This document shows, one piece after another, positions 1-9,632 of a DNA stretch of 64,000 nt; within the stretch, counting starts at the first letter, position 1, and each line of letters starts with the position of its first letter. The position numbers and the translations under genes were made by a program. The stretch lies in assembly GCA_019155205.2 (NCBI GenBank), contig JAHNZQ020000308.1:1141805-1205804 (forward strand), written 5' to 3'. The notes below the pieces were generated by a model. That model was given only the letters and a program-made list of their open reading frames with translations, was not told the origin of the DNA and ran no database searches. The DNA comes from Gracilaria vermiculophylla. Its lineage: Eukaryota > Rhodophyta > Florideophyceae > Gracilariales > Gracilariaceae.

Positions 1-657
1 ACATTCCAAATCTTTCTCGCATAGCGGCGCTTCTCTTTCTCTAACATACATTTCAATATCGTTTGTCACGTTAAACGCGATAGCACGAATGGCATCCCCA
101 TCTCTTTCTTGTTTGAAGCCGCTGTCAAGTCCGACGAAGTCCAGTTTACCGTTTTCTTCAGAAACAAATTGCACAATTACCTGATCCACAGGTTCTCGGA
201 ATGTACCGTATCGCCATAAAATGACGTTGTCTTTGGGGTAAGATTTTCCGTTGGTACCGTCACAGCTCCTGCTAAACCGCATCGCACCGTTAGAAACTTT
301 GTATCTGACACTGTACGAACTGTTCAACGATGAGGCTTTTGTTTTAAACGCTATGGTCGCTCTGTTTTCCTCTTCGTCTACCGAAATGGAGCTCCCAATC
401 ACTCTTTTGTTGATCGTCACGCGCAGATCACTTACTTGTTGGACATTGGGGAGCCTGTAGATAGTCCGCTGAAAGCTCGTGTCGACCGTGTGGGGAAAGA
501 ATAGCTTCTCGGATACTATCAACGAACAATTTTGTTCGCGAGCAATGTTGATAAGAACCCCACATAGAAAGCGAGGTGGATTCTCCTTGTTCGCTGAACC
601 AGTGCACGTGATTTCCTGACAATGAGTGATTTCAAACAGAAAGAGAAGTAGAAGCAT
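1..657 (-). CDS. Secreted or surface protein, 5' part only (runs off the left edge)
   Basis: From an ATG at 657 the minus strand stays open for 219 codons to base 1, so this is the N-terminal part of a longer protein. It opens with a short hydrophobic leader (MLLLLFLFEITHCQ) that looks like a signal peptide. No in-frame ATG occurs in the roughly 20 codons upstream. Several Cys residues and several N-x-S/T sites follow, as expected for a folded extracellular domain. I recognise no family. The alternation of short hydrophobic and polar stretches suggests a beta-rich ectodomain, but that is inference. An overlapping 88-codon ORF starting at 785 in another frame is probably a shadow. No intron is needed in the visible part. 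Confidence 0.55.
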   Translation of the reverse strand, partial: MLLLLFLFEITHCQEITCTGSANKENPPRFLCGVLINIAREQNCSLIVSEKLFFPHTVDTSFQRTIYRLPNVQQVSDLRVTINKRVIGSSISVDEEENRATIAFKTKASSLNSSYSVRYKVSNGAMRFSRSCDGTNGKSYPKDNVILWRYGTFREPVDQVIVQFVSEENGKLDFVGLDSGFKQERDGDAIRAIAFNVTNDIEMYVREREAPLCEKDLEC

Positions 658-2328
658 GATAAAATGAATTGCATGCCTTCCCGGAGTAACATATCCCAGC
701 GACGGCGCCCCCATTTTCTCCTCAGGGGTTGAGCCGTTGGTCCACTTGGCTCTGCGACAAGGGCGTGTTGACCCCCGTGAGACAATATTGATCGGCCAAT
801 TCGTGGAACGACCTGCTAACTTTAGGCACTAACCGTAAGCGTCATGTATCACGAATTGCATGTCTCGAGTCTAAATTCCCAATCCCATCATTGACTAGTC
901 GGTGAGCTAGAGCGAGGGGTAAGTGTCTTTCGCACGCCTTTGGGTGGGGGATAATAAGAAATTAAAAAATGTTTCCGTTCTGCATGCGTGGCGAGCCACC
1001 CTGCCACAAGTAGCATACCGAGGATGATTCACCTCTCAACCACTGTATACTGCGCGATACGAACGGAATGAAAAAGTTGAACAGCTATCTGAATCGGTGG
1101 AGCTGAAATGGTGGTGGCGTCAGCGTATGTCCGATGCGGTAGAGCTTTCTTCATTTGTATTATTTGTCACCGCCCCTGATTCCGAGTGAAGTAGGGGCGT
1201 ACACATCTCTTGATGCATGTGTTTCTTTTGGAGACGGTGGTAGAGTTTTCACGTCCGAACATCGGGATATATTTGACACAAATGATCTGTATGGCTCCCA
1301 TTTCCTCTCGATATTGCATGAACACATCGTCTTCTTCAGGTAGGCTACTTCACGAGGCTCTTTACAATGTGCCAAATACACTGCGACTACACACTCGTGA
1401 CGGCCAAGTCAAATCTAGACGGTGGAGATCTACTTGCATTGGAGAGCATATTTGGTAGTATGGCCCACATTGACAGAATTCGCTCCACTACTGCAGTGCG
1501 GCCCGGAAATGGCTTCCACGATTGCGGCGCGAGAACTGTCATTCCATGCAAGCCTTGGAAGAGTGGTGGAAAGCGTCAAGTGCGATGGCACATTTCGGTG
1601 GTAGCGTTGCGAAGGGACCAGTGCACGACCACGAGGAGCAGGACATTGCCCATGAGCCTTGCTCAACGATGGAGCTAACCTGTGTTTTCGTCGGGCGAGT
1701 AAAATCAACGGGAGACCTCGCGATCAGCCCTTACAGAATTCGTCTTGCGTATCTGGTACCCAATGAATGGATCTCCTCTGGTTCATCTTCTCAAAATTGA
1801 GATCTGCTAAGATTCTTTTGTTTCAAACGCGATCCTTCTGTGGGTGGGAGATATACCCTTTCCGATGTGGAAACAAATGCAGCCTGTGGAAGACCGAGAG
1901 CGGTCGTCAGTGTCCACTGCTGCATTGGTGAGAAAAGGCGCCTCTACTCCATTGAGAAGCACCGGCGTGGCGCTACGCGAGGGCAGAGAAGCCGTGGGCA
2001 TGACGCCTCATGGTGCGGGATAGAGGAATTGACATGTTGCAAAAAGTATGGCGCGCTGGCACCCACAGCGCAGGTGTTTCACGAACCGCAGCTCTTACAG
2101 TAGCATCACATTTGGACAAGCCGCTTGAATGTGGTGTTGCGAGCTCCTCACGCCGCCATGGGGCTGAGGATTGGATGGAACGACACACGACAGTTTAAAA
2201 CGATCAATAATTTTCTCACGCTCACATATTAGTGTAGCCACTCCCCACCATGGCAACGAGCCACCACACAAAAGTTTCAGCAGTGCCCCTGTCTTCAGAA
2301 GCCGCGACTTTCTCACACCGAGCTCTCA
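658..2328. other. Intergenic, no supported gene
   Basis: Only short overlapping ORFs on both strands (103 codons or fewer), with no recognisable domain, no convincing splice-linked exon set and no RNA gene. It lies between two divergently oriented genes (1-657 minus, 2329-5121 plus), so both promoters should be here. I could not pick out a clear TATA box for either. Confidence 0.5.
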
Positions 2329-5121
2329 ATGAAGCCCACCCGTCCTCGTTCCCCTCCGTCGCTGTCTGGGACACCATCCGTGTCAGCTTCCAGCTCAGAT
2401 ACAGACGAGCTCGACGATGCCCGTCGTCAGACAGAGGCTGAGATTCTCAGCAAGATCCACCGTTTGCATCTCCAACTTGAATCTGTTCGAGGTGAGCCGG
2501 TTGAAGATGACGATGACCAAGTACAAGGAAACGGCTCGAGCATCGGAAGCAGGTCGTATACCAGACTCGACAATGCAGTTTCCCAGGGAAGACGAACCCC
2601 ACGCCTGATTGTCGTCAGCAATCGACTGCCCGTCACTGTCTCAAAGACAGATACGGGAGAGTGGAACTTCCGAGTCAGTTCCGGCGGCCTGGTCAGTGCT
2701 CTTGCAGGTGTCAAAAACCAAATCCCGTTCATCTGGGTTGGATGGACAGGGAGAGAGGTTGCCTCCGCTGAGCAAGAAGATATGAGAACTCGTCTCGTGG
2801 AAGAAATGAATTGCTATCCTGTTTTCCTGTCTGATGGAGATGCCAATCTCTTTTACAACGGCTTTTGCAATGACGTTCTGTGGCCTCTCTTCCATTACGT
2901 TCCGTTGCCCATCGTCTCCTCGGATGGTGAACGCAAATTCGACTACAAGTACTGGGATGCTTATTCGCGAGCAAATCACCGTTTTGCAGATGCTGTGATG
3001 CAGTTGTACGAGCCTGGTGACCTTGTGTGGGTGCAAGACTACCATCTGATGCTGTTGCCTAGCCTTTTACGCAAACGAGTACGAGATGTGACCATTGGCT
3101 TCTTTTTGCACACTCCTTTTCCGAGTAGTGAGGTGTATCGCATTCTTCCCGTACGAAACCATGTGTTGCAGGGCGTTTTAGCGGCAGATCTGATTGGATT
3201 TCACACATATGATTACGCTCGGCATTTCTTGAGCGTGTGCACCCGCATACTGGGCTTGGAGGCTAGTCCGAAGGGCGTTATATACAAGGACCATTTCGCC
3301 AATGTCGGTATATTTCCTATCGGCATTGATCCTAATACTTGGATTAATGCTCTTCAGACCGCTTCTGTCAAAGAGCGTATACTTGACCTAGAAGACAAGT
3401 TCAAAGGCAAAAAAGTGCTTCTTGGGGTTGATCGATTGGATTACATAAAAGGGGTTCCGCACAAGCTGATGGCGTTCGAAGTCTTCTTGTCGAAACACCC
3501 CGAATGGAAGGATAAAGTTGTCCTTGTTCAAATTGGTGTTCCGAGCCGAACTGAGGTTGATGAGTACAAAAAGCTCATAAGTCAAACAAATGAGCTCGTT
3601 GGACGAATCAATGCGCAGTATGGAAGCGTAGAGAATGCTCCTATTGTGTTCATTAATCAGTCTGTGACATTCGATGATTTGTGTGCTCTATACAACATTG
3701 CCGATGTGGCAGTAGTCACATCAATTCGTGATGGTATGAATCTGGTGTCATACGAATACGTCGTTTGTCAACAAGAGCGCCACGGGGTTCTCGTTTTGTC
3801 TGAGTTTGCGGGATCCGCCCAGTCACTCTCGTCTGCAATTCGTGTTAATCCGTGGAATATCGAGGAAGTTGCGTCCGCTATGCATGAAGCGTTGACTATA
3901 CCCGATAGAGAACGGGCATTGAAGCATTGGAAGCTTTTGCACTACGTTCAAAAACATACAGCGGCTTTTTGGGCAGGGTCTTTCGTGGCAGAGTTGCAAC
4001 AAATTGAACGTCTAACCAAGGCTCTAGAAGTGCACAAACCGAAGCAGTCCCTGTTGCGAGTGTCGGTTGATTTGATGCCGGAGTTGCGTCAGCGAAAGAA
4101 ACGTCTCTTCATATTTGAATACGAAGGCACTCTCTGTCATCCTGCAGCTTTACCTGATCTTGCCATCCCCACCGTGACAATTCGAAGGTTTTTGCACAGG
4201 CTTTGCGCGGATCGAAGAAACGTGGTTTACATCATGTCAGGAAGATCAGGAGAAACGTTGGAAAGCTGGTTTGACGAACTCGAAATAGGTCTCGTTGCAG
4301 AGGAAGGTTGCGACATTCGTCACCCTGGGGAAAGCATCTGGGAGTCGACAATCGAGGACGACGATCAGTCTTGGAGAAGCAGTGTCTTGCCTATTCTTCA
4401 GTACTTCACGGAGCGCACTCCCGGTTCCCATTTGGAACAAAAGGAAAAGACAATCACCTGGCATTTCAAGGACGCTGATCCCATGTTTGGATCATGGCAA
4501 GCAAAGGAGCTTCAACTCTTGCTGGCTGAATCCTGTCTCAACTTGCCTGTCGAAGTCGTTTCTGGGCAAAAGAATCTTGAATTGAGACCCGTCGGAGTGT
4601 CGCGAGTGGGGGCTCTACAGAAGATTCTGTCACGACTGTCAGAGGAATTGGACTTTGCTTTTGCCTCGGGTTCAGACAGAGCTGACGAGGATCTGTTTTC
4701 GTTCTTGAATCAATATGTTCGGAGTGGGGACGGGCGAGTCGTGACTTTGGCATGTCGCATCGGAGGAAAGTCTGATAGCTCTTCCGCTGAGCGTTATGTG
4801 CCAGATCCCGATACATTTGTGCGGATGATTCGAGAACTTGGTCAGACAGGGAACCCTTCCTCCATGAAGAGGGAGCGCTCTGCAAACAATCTCAACCCCA
4901 ATAGTGTGTTGCGTAGAGGAAATCAAGAAGCGAAGAATCGTATCCAACGCATCAACAATGGTCAGAGGAGTCGAGATTATGATGGCAACGTGATTTCAGT
5001 GGGCAAACCACCACAACAAAGACCGCGAACAATTGCACGCCAATCGAAATCAGATGTTGGAGCGTTCAAGGTTGAAAGGCCCGTAGATGAGTTGAAATTG
5101 AAAAGTGCTGGTAGCTCTTGA
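2329..5121 (+). CDS. TPS: Trehalose-6-phosphate synthase (GT20) with degenerate trehalose-phosphatase C-terminal domain
   Basis: A 930-residue intronless protein. GT20 enzymes make trehalose-6-phosphate from a nucleotide-glucose donor and glucose-6-phosphate, usually in the cytosol. The synthase domain spans about residues 92-560: VVSNRLP (95-101), GGL (119-121), VQDYHL (235-240), GFFLHTPFPSSE (257-268), GVDRLDYIKG (366-375) and RDGMNLVSYE (467-476). The donor- and acceptor-binding Arg, Lys, Asp and Glu positions of the family are all present. A HAD-type TPP-like domain follows at about 590-835, with SGR at 637-639 and GSDRADEDLF at 781-790. Its nucleophile motif reads EYEGT (597-601) where active phosphatases have DxDGT, so phosphatase activity is doubtful. 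The first about 90 residues are Ser/Asp-rich and the last about 90 are basic and low complexity; both are probably disordered. The two-domain layout matches plant and fungal fusion TPS proteins. Start choice: the first ATG of the open frame. Confidence 0.93.
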   Translation: MKPTRPRSPPSLSGTPSVSASSSDTDELDDARRQTEAEILSKIHRLHLQLESVRGEPVEDDDDQVQGNGSSIGSRSYTRLDNAVSQGRRTPRLIVVSNRLPVTVSKTDTGEWNFRVSSGGLVSALAGVKNQIPFIWVGWTGREVASAEQEDMRTRLVEEMNCYPVFLSDGDANLFYNGFCNDVLWPLFHYVPLPIVSSDGERKFDYKYWDAYSRANHRFADAVMQLYEPGDLVWVQDYHLMLLPSLLRKRVRDVTIGFFLHTPFPSSEVYRILPVRNHVLQGVLAADLIGFHTYDYARHFLSVCTRILGLEASPKGVIYKDHFANVGIFPIGIDPNTWINALQTASVKERILDLEDKFKGKKVLLGVDRLDYIKGVPHKLMAFEVFLSKHPEWKDKVVLVQIGVPSRTEVDEYKKLISQTNELVGRINAQYGSVENAPIVFINQSVTFDDLCALYNIADVAVVTSIRDGMNLVSYEYVVCQQERHGVLVLSEFAGSAQSLSSAIRVNPWNIEEVASAMHEALTIPDRERALKHWKLLHYVQKHTAAFWAGSFVAELQQIERLTKALEVHKPKQSLLRVSVDLMPELRQRKKRLFIFEYEGTLCHPAALPDLAIPTVTIRRFLHRLCADRRNVVYIMSGRSGETLESWFDELEIGLVAEEGCDIRHPGESIWESTIEDDDQSWRSSVLPILQYFTERTPGSHLEQKEKTITWHFKDADPMFGSWQAKELQLLLAESCLNLPVEVVSGQKNLELRPVGVSRVGALQKILSRLSEELDFAFASGSDRADEDLFSFLNQYVRSGDGRVVTLACRIGGKSDSSSAERYVPDPDTFVRMIRELGQTGNPSSMKRERSANNLNPNSVLRRGNQEAKNRIQRINNGQRSRDYDGNVISVGKPPQQRPRTIARQSKSDVGAFKVERPVDELKLKSAGSS

Positions 5122-6199
5122 GTTGAGCGGCCGCATTGATGACTTTTTGAAAAGGTATACCAGTTGTACCTTCGTGCAGTTAGCACTGTGTTGCGGAGGG
5201 AATTATTATGATGCGGACGGTTACTAGTGTCGCCAAGGGTATTGTCATGCCACGCGTGGCCTGGTTTGTAAAAATTTTGTGCTTGCATGTTCTATGTAGA
5301 ACAGGGGACCAACGGGAAGGTCATTACTGTACGAAGAGAGGAGGTTGCCAGCATTATGCACAACCTGACGGCATGGTGTATACTTGCTCAAACGTATGTA
5401 CGATGAGCCACTCCATCCTTGTAACGTATGTGGGCGTTCTGAGGCGTTATTTCCGTTCCGACGTCGATCAGGCAAGCTCCAGAACTTGTGACAATATCGT
5501 CGAAGCGATAGTTGATTGTTGACTTTCCGCGTATGCATGTGGAGAGGCTGTAGATGCGAGAATATGATGAGAGCATCGAATGCATCCAACTATCCCTGGA
5601 TATTTTGAGAGACCTTATCCTTCTCAGTTATTGGCTATAAGCTGAAGAAACAAGTGATGTAGTCTGTTAAGTCGACATGACGATGGCAACCTATTTTATT
5701 GAAGGTAAAGATATCTGTAGGCCTTTGTTTGAAGGCGGTTGCTCGGCGGTTGGCGACTGGCAGAATTTTTACCTTCTAGAAAACACCCGTTTCGTGTCTT
5801 GTATGAAGGGTAGAAACACACGCAGTGATGTACTGTATGAGGTTCTTTGGGTGCAACGCCATGGCCCGAATGGCGCAAGTAGTTGATGTTCCTACATCAG
5901 ATCTAGCTAGAGGGCGGGAGGACAGCCGTAGGATATTTTCAAATCGGATTGTGTCGCAAGTTGACATGGGGCAAAACTGTGTCCTTCAACGCTGGGCCGA
6001 TATCAGGCTTTGATACTCCCGACTCGGAGATCTACAGCTGGCGCTAGTCAACGAGCTCAAAACTAGTGAGGTGGATGATTTACATATATCAAAACCGGCA
6101 AGTTGTAGTGATTTGGTACGGATCTATGCGAGAAAGCTAGTGGAGTGAAATGCCAACAACGAAACTGAAGCCAAGTCAGGTGCAGCTGTCGAAAAAAGA
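5122..6199. other. Intergenic, no supported gene
   Basis: Holds the 3' ends of the convergent TPS gene and the secreted-protein gene at 6200. ORFs of up to 114 codons overlap on both strands with no domain or signal I recognise. Confidence 0.5.
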
Positions 6200-6745
6200 T
6201 TACATGCCTGCCTTACGCAGCGTGTGCATGGCCCAGTGAAGTACCTTCTGCGCACTCTCGGGGTGGCGCACATCAAACATTGTGAGGGTGGCTTCATCAT
6301 GCGTAGTCTCCTCCCAAAGATGGGTGAAAACGGAATTGACCACGACCATTCTCCTCTCACACGGAACCAGAGTGCAGTACTGCTTGTAGCTCATGGGCTT
6401 ACCGTTGATGCGCAGCATATGGAATTCTGAGGCGCACGGAAGCGTGGATTGGGGGCAATAGGCGTTGACAGTGTTGCCAACCTTGTGCACGAAGGTGTCG
6501 ACAGTGTGCCCCTTGTTAAGGAGATATTGCTCGTCCACGCAAACTGGTTCTGTCGATTCTTCAGGCTCCTCTGACGATTCCTCAGGCTCGCCTGACATCT
6601 CCGCTGTGGGCATGGCGGTCTCTTCTGCTTCCGGGGAAGGTTTCATATCTTCTTGGCGAACCAACCAGTCAATCGTGGGCGTGCAATGTGCGCTTGACAG
6701 TACAAGTGCCAGGACCAACACAGCCAACAAGGAAAAGCGTGTCAT
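6200..6745 (-). CDS. Small secreted protein with acidic Pro/Glu/Ser linker and Cys-containing C-terminal domain
   Basis: I start this at the internal ATG (6743-6745), giving 181 residues, although the frame is open back to 6916. At this ATG the protein begins with a textbook signal peptide (MTRFSLLAVLVLALVLSSAHC), and a TATA box lies 134 bases upstream. After the signal comes an acidic linker (residues about 30-66, repeats of SGEPEESSEEPEES type), then a globular domain with five Cys residues in the stretch that includes YCPQSTLPC, HMLRINGKPMSYKQYC and VPCERR. The C-terminus is amphipathic. The protein is probably exported or cell-wall associated. The HMLRINGKPMS stretch is faintly like Hint-type folds, but too weakly to call. 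No family assigned. Confidence 0.72.
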   Translation of the reverse strand: MTRFSLLAVLVLALVLSSAHCTPTIDWLVRQEDMKPSPEAEETAMPTAEMSGEPEESSEEPEESTEPVCVDEQYLLNKGHTVDTFVHKVGNTVNAYCPQSTLPCASEFHMLRINGKPMSYKQYCTLVPCERRMVVVNSVFTHLWEETTHDEATLTMFDVRHPESAQKVLHWAMHTLRKAGM

Positions 6746-6878
6746 TTTCAGAGAGTATGCTATGGACACCGGATCGGCGAGGAAATGTCGATATATACGG
6801 CACCAGAGTTGTTGAGGAGTGGATAGAGGGTGGAGGCGCGATGAGGTGGTTGAAGTCTGCTTGGGGCAGAGGAGGCTG

Positions 6879-6886
6879 TTTATATA
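6879..6886 (-). promoter_or_regulatory. TATA box for the 6200-6745 gene
   Basis: TATATAAA on the minus strand. A start site about 30 bases downstream would give a 5' UTR near 100 bases before the signal-peptide ATG. A second TATATA at 6792-6797 is too close to the ATG to be preferred. Confidence 0.5.
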
Positions 6887-9632
6887 GTGGTGAAATGAAG
6901 CGTCATTGTTGGACACGCGAAGGGCGGGTTACTACCGTTTAGATTACAGTGCGCAAGAAAACGGTGTTGCGCGCTCGCTGTTGGTGCATTTCTCGAAGCG
7001 CACGGCGCTGCGCTCTAAATGCATCGCAACCAGTCGCACGACACCACAGACACGCACACAATTCTAAGTGAAGCGCGAACCAGCGAGACATCCCATTCGC
7101 GCATTGGCCACAAGCCGCGTCGACGCGCATGTACACTTGGCGCGGCTTGAATCCCTGCCGTCCGTCTCTGCGCGAGGAGCGTGCAGCATTGCTTCACCCG
7201 CCGCGCGCCGAACCCCCCCCCCCCCCCCAGGATCTGCGCTTTCCTCCGCATCGCGTGCGGAGGGCGCGCCGCCGTGTCCAGCAGCGCGAGCGGTACGCTG
7301 CTTGAGTGCGCGCGCCCGCAACCCTCCATACGTGTCCTTTCCTTATCTTTTATTGCTGGAGGACTGTGACGTATGCATCGCACTTCGGTGCACGCCCACG
7401 CCTTGGCTCTAACTTCACACACGCGTGATGGCAGCCTGGCCTGCCGCTGTGCATCAACACGTTTGGGCATAACGCGAGGCTGCAGCGCTACCCTTGTGGT
7501 TTTAGTTCGAATTTGTATTGAGTGAGACTGGGTTTATGTCAACGCTAACTGTCGTCTCTACATCTTTGCCGCTGGTAACCACCTCGAGCGGGTCCTTCAC
7601 TTGCCACAATTAACTCGACGTGTGAATGCTAAGCGTCGTAGATTGGCTCTGTGTACAGCATTCCTACAAGTCCAAAACACGCGATGCCTCAAGCAATGTG
7701 CCTACGGGACCGTCCTGGTCTTCGCCTTTATTCAACGTTCCATGCGAGTCCATGTTCTTTTCCTCATGCTGTTGACACTTATCATCCCCGACGTAACGAG
7801 ACCACCAACACCGTCTCTTTAATGCGAATCTCTTGCTGTGCATCGCTGACCGTATTCTTGATTCGTTTTGCTCGTAAAATATGCCCACACAGTCAAGCTT
7901 GTGAACCGGTACAACATACCCAAGCCCGCCTTACCCTTGCAGAAGCTTCACTGTCAGCGTTCCACAACCTTTCCCTCCTAAACTCATTTTCGAAACAGTT
8001 TAAAACCCGTGCTGCAACCTCGCGGTGCCAGCAGTTTGGCTACGACGCGCAGAGCACAGCTCCGTTCCGTGAGACAGCGTTCAGGAGGAACAGTTGGCAC
8101 CAACTGCTCGCGTCTACGCCAACAATCTCATCGCGAAACTTCTGCCAGATATGACGCGTCTCACTGCTCAAGCAAAGCAGACAAGTCGCCAGGCACAGCA
8201 AAGCTTCTCCAGGTCACCAAAACCCATCGACAACATCTGCATGTGGTAGGCCACTATGATCTTCTGGAAACACTCGGTGCCACTCGACCAGCGAGCGTGT
8301 TTAGGAGGATCCGCGCAACTACAGCTGCACCGCTTCTCATTCGTCATTGGGCATTTCTTTTTCCCCGCTCCAGCGCAATCCCCATACCGTGACGTCACTG
8401 GTTTTGAAACTAACATGAAAACAGAACTTTAAAAAACGGTTGATAATAGTCATAGGCCGCCTGGATCCGGCCGGCTCGCTGGGATCAAAGTTGTCGTCTG
8501 GTTGTGCAATTTACCATGATTTCTCAGAAGAGTCATCTTTCCAGTTCAGTTACGACGGTAGCTTACCTTTTCAACTTGAGGCGAGAAGGCGCTCTAAGCG
8601 TTACCAATAGTGTGCTCCCAGCTCTCATTCTCCGCATCCCAAGATTGGGGTTTCCATCTTATCAGGTTTACCACGGTGCGAAGTATCCATGAGTCATTGC
8701 AGCGTAGAGCAGAATCCTACATGTGCTTGGCACCTTCGTCTGAAACAAATTCGGGCCCGCATTTCGAACTTTTTGCGCAAGCGGTAATTCAAATCAAGAA
8801 TAATGGCCCCGCACGACTTTGAAGGTCAACTGTATGTGATTTTCAGATGATGTAAACCCACATTCCTAGCTTCTCAGTTTTCCATGTAGTCAATCATACA
8901 AAATCAATGTGTAACTCACAATACTTCGCAATGTTTCTGCCAGTTGAAGAAGCATTCTTGAAAAAGTAGGCGTCGCATGTACGCAATGAAGGGAAATGAA
9001 TATGCATCAAACTGGCTCTCATTTTTCATACTCAAGCCGTGCCTGCATTGTAGTCGGGTAATGTTCATTGGGAGGCCCACTCACTGCATATCGTGCGAGA
9101 ATTTGGAAAATTACTACCTGAGCACAAAGCATGGATCGTGGCTGATACGTATTGAGTGATTCACGAGGAGTCGGTAACATTCGGTACATGAACATAAAGC
9201 AAGTGCTAATCGCCTCCAGCACATGATCTACAACTCACTTGTTCCGGCACAGTCCTCAGCGGTTACAATGAGATATGGGCAAATAGACCCTAACTTCGCC
9301 CTTTCCACGAATGCTCCCTGCCTTTATGATGTGGCCTTCATTGAAGATCTCGACGCCTGTCGCTTTGAAGTCTTTCCATAAGTACAAAGGCCTATGTCGA
9401 ACGGTCTTTTGAACAGGACGTTTGGAAGAGATATCACAGCATTCCTTCGAGGCAACTATACCAAATTATTTAAAACTCTTGACATTGCTACCTCCATCTT
9501 CAGATCAATCCCTGATCTTGTGCAAAGAACCAGGTCGCTTTGATAGTTGAGAAACGGAAATCTAAGCCCGCGTTGATGGTGGCTTGAAGTAGTGTGTTTG
9601 CAGTTGTATTCACCCCAACGGATTGACAGTCG
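6887..9632. other. Long intergenic stretch, no firm gene
   Basis: 6950-7470 is GC-rich and full of CpG, with overlapping ORFs in all frames but no domain; it could be a promoter or CpG-rich island. 7600-8400 has ORFs of 167 and 127 codons (plus) with compositions rich in Ser, Arg and His and no recognisable fold. One short minus-strand ATG exon at 7934-7987 resembles the start of a C2 domain and is treated as a low-confidence finding. 8400-9632 is AT-richer and I see nothing in it. Confidence 0.45.
7213..7228. repeat. Homopolymer run of 16 C
   Basis: Uninterrupted C16 inside the GC-rich stretch. Length is likely unreliable in the assembly. Confidence 0.9.

Noticed and set aside
7015..7470. 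151-codon minus ORF in the GC-rich stretch
   Set aside because: All frames are long here because of GC content; Arg/Ala/Cys-rich with a homopolymer-derived Gly run and no domain.
7651..8154. 167-codon plus ORF
   Set aside because: Low-information Ser/Arg/His composition and no domain; the opposite strand has the C2-like exon start.
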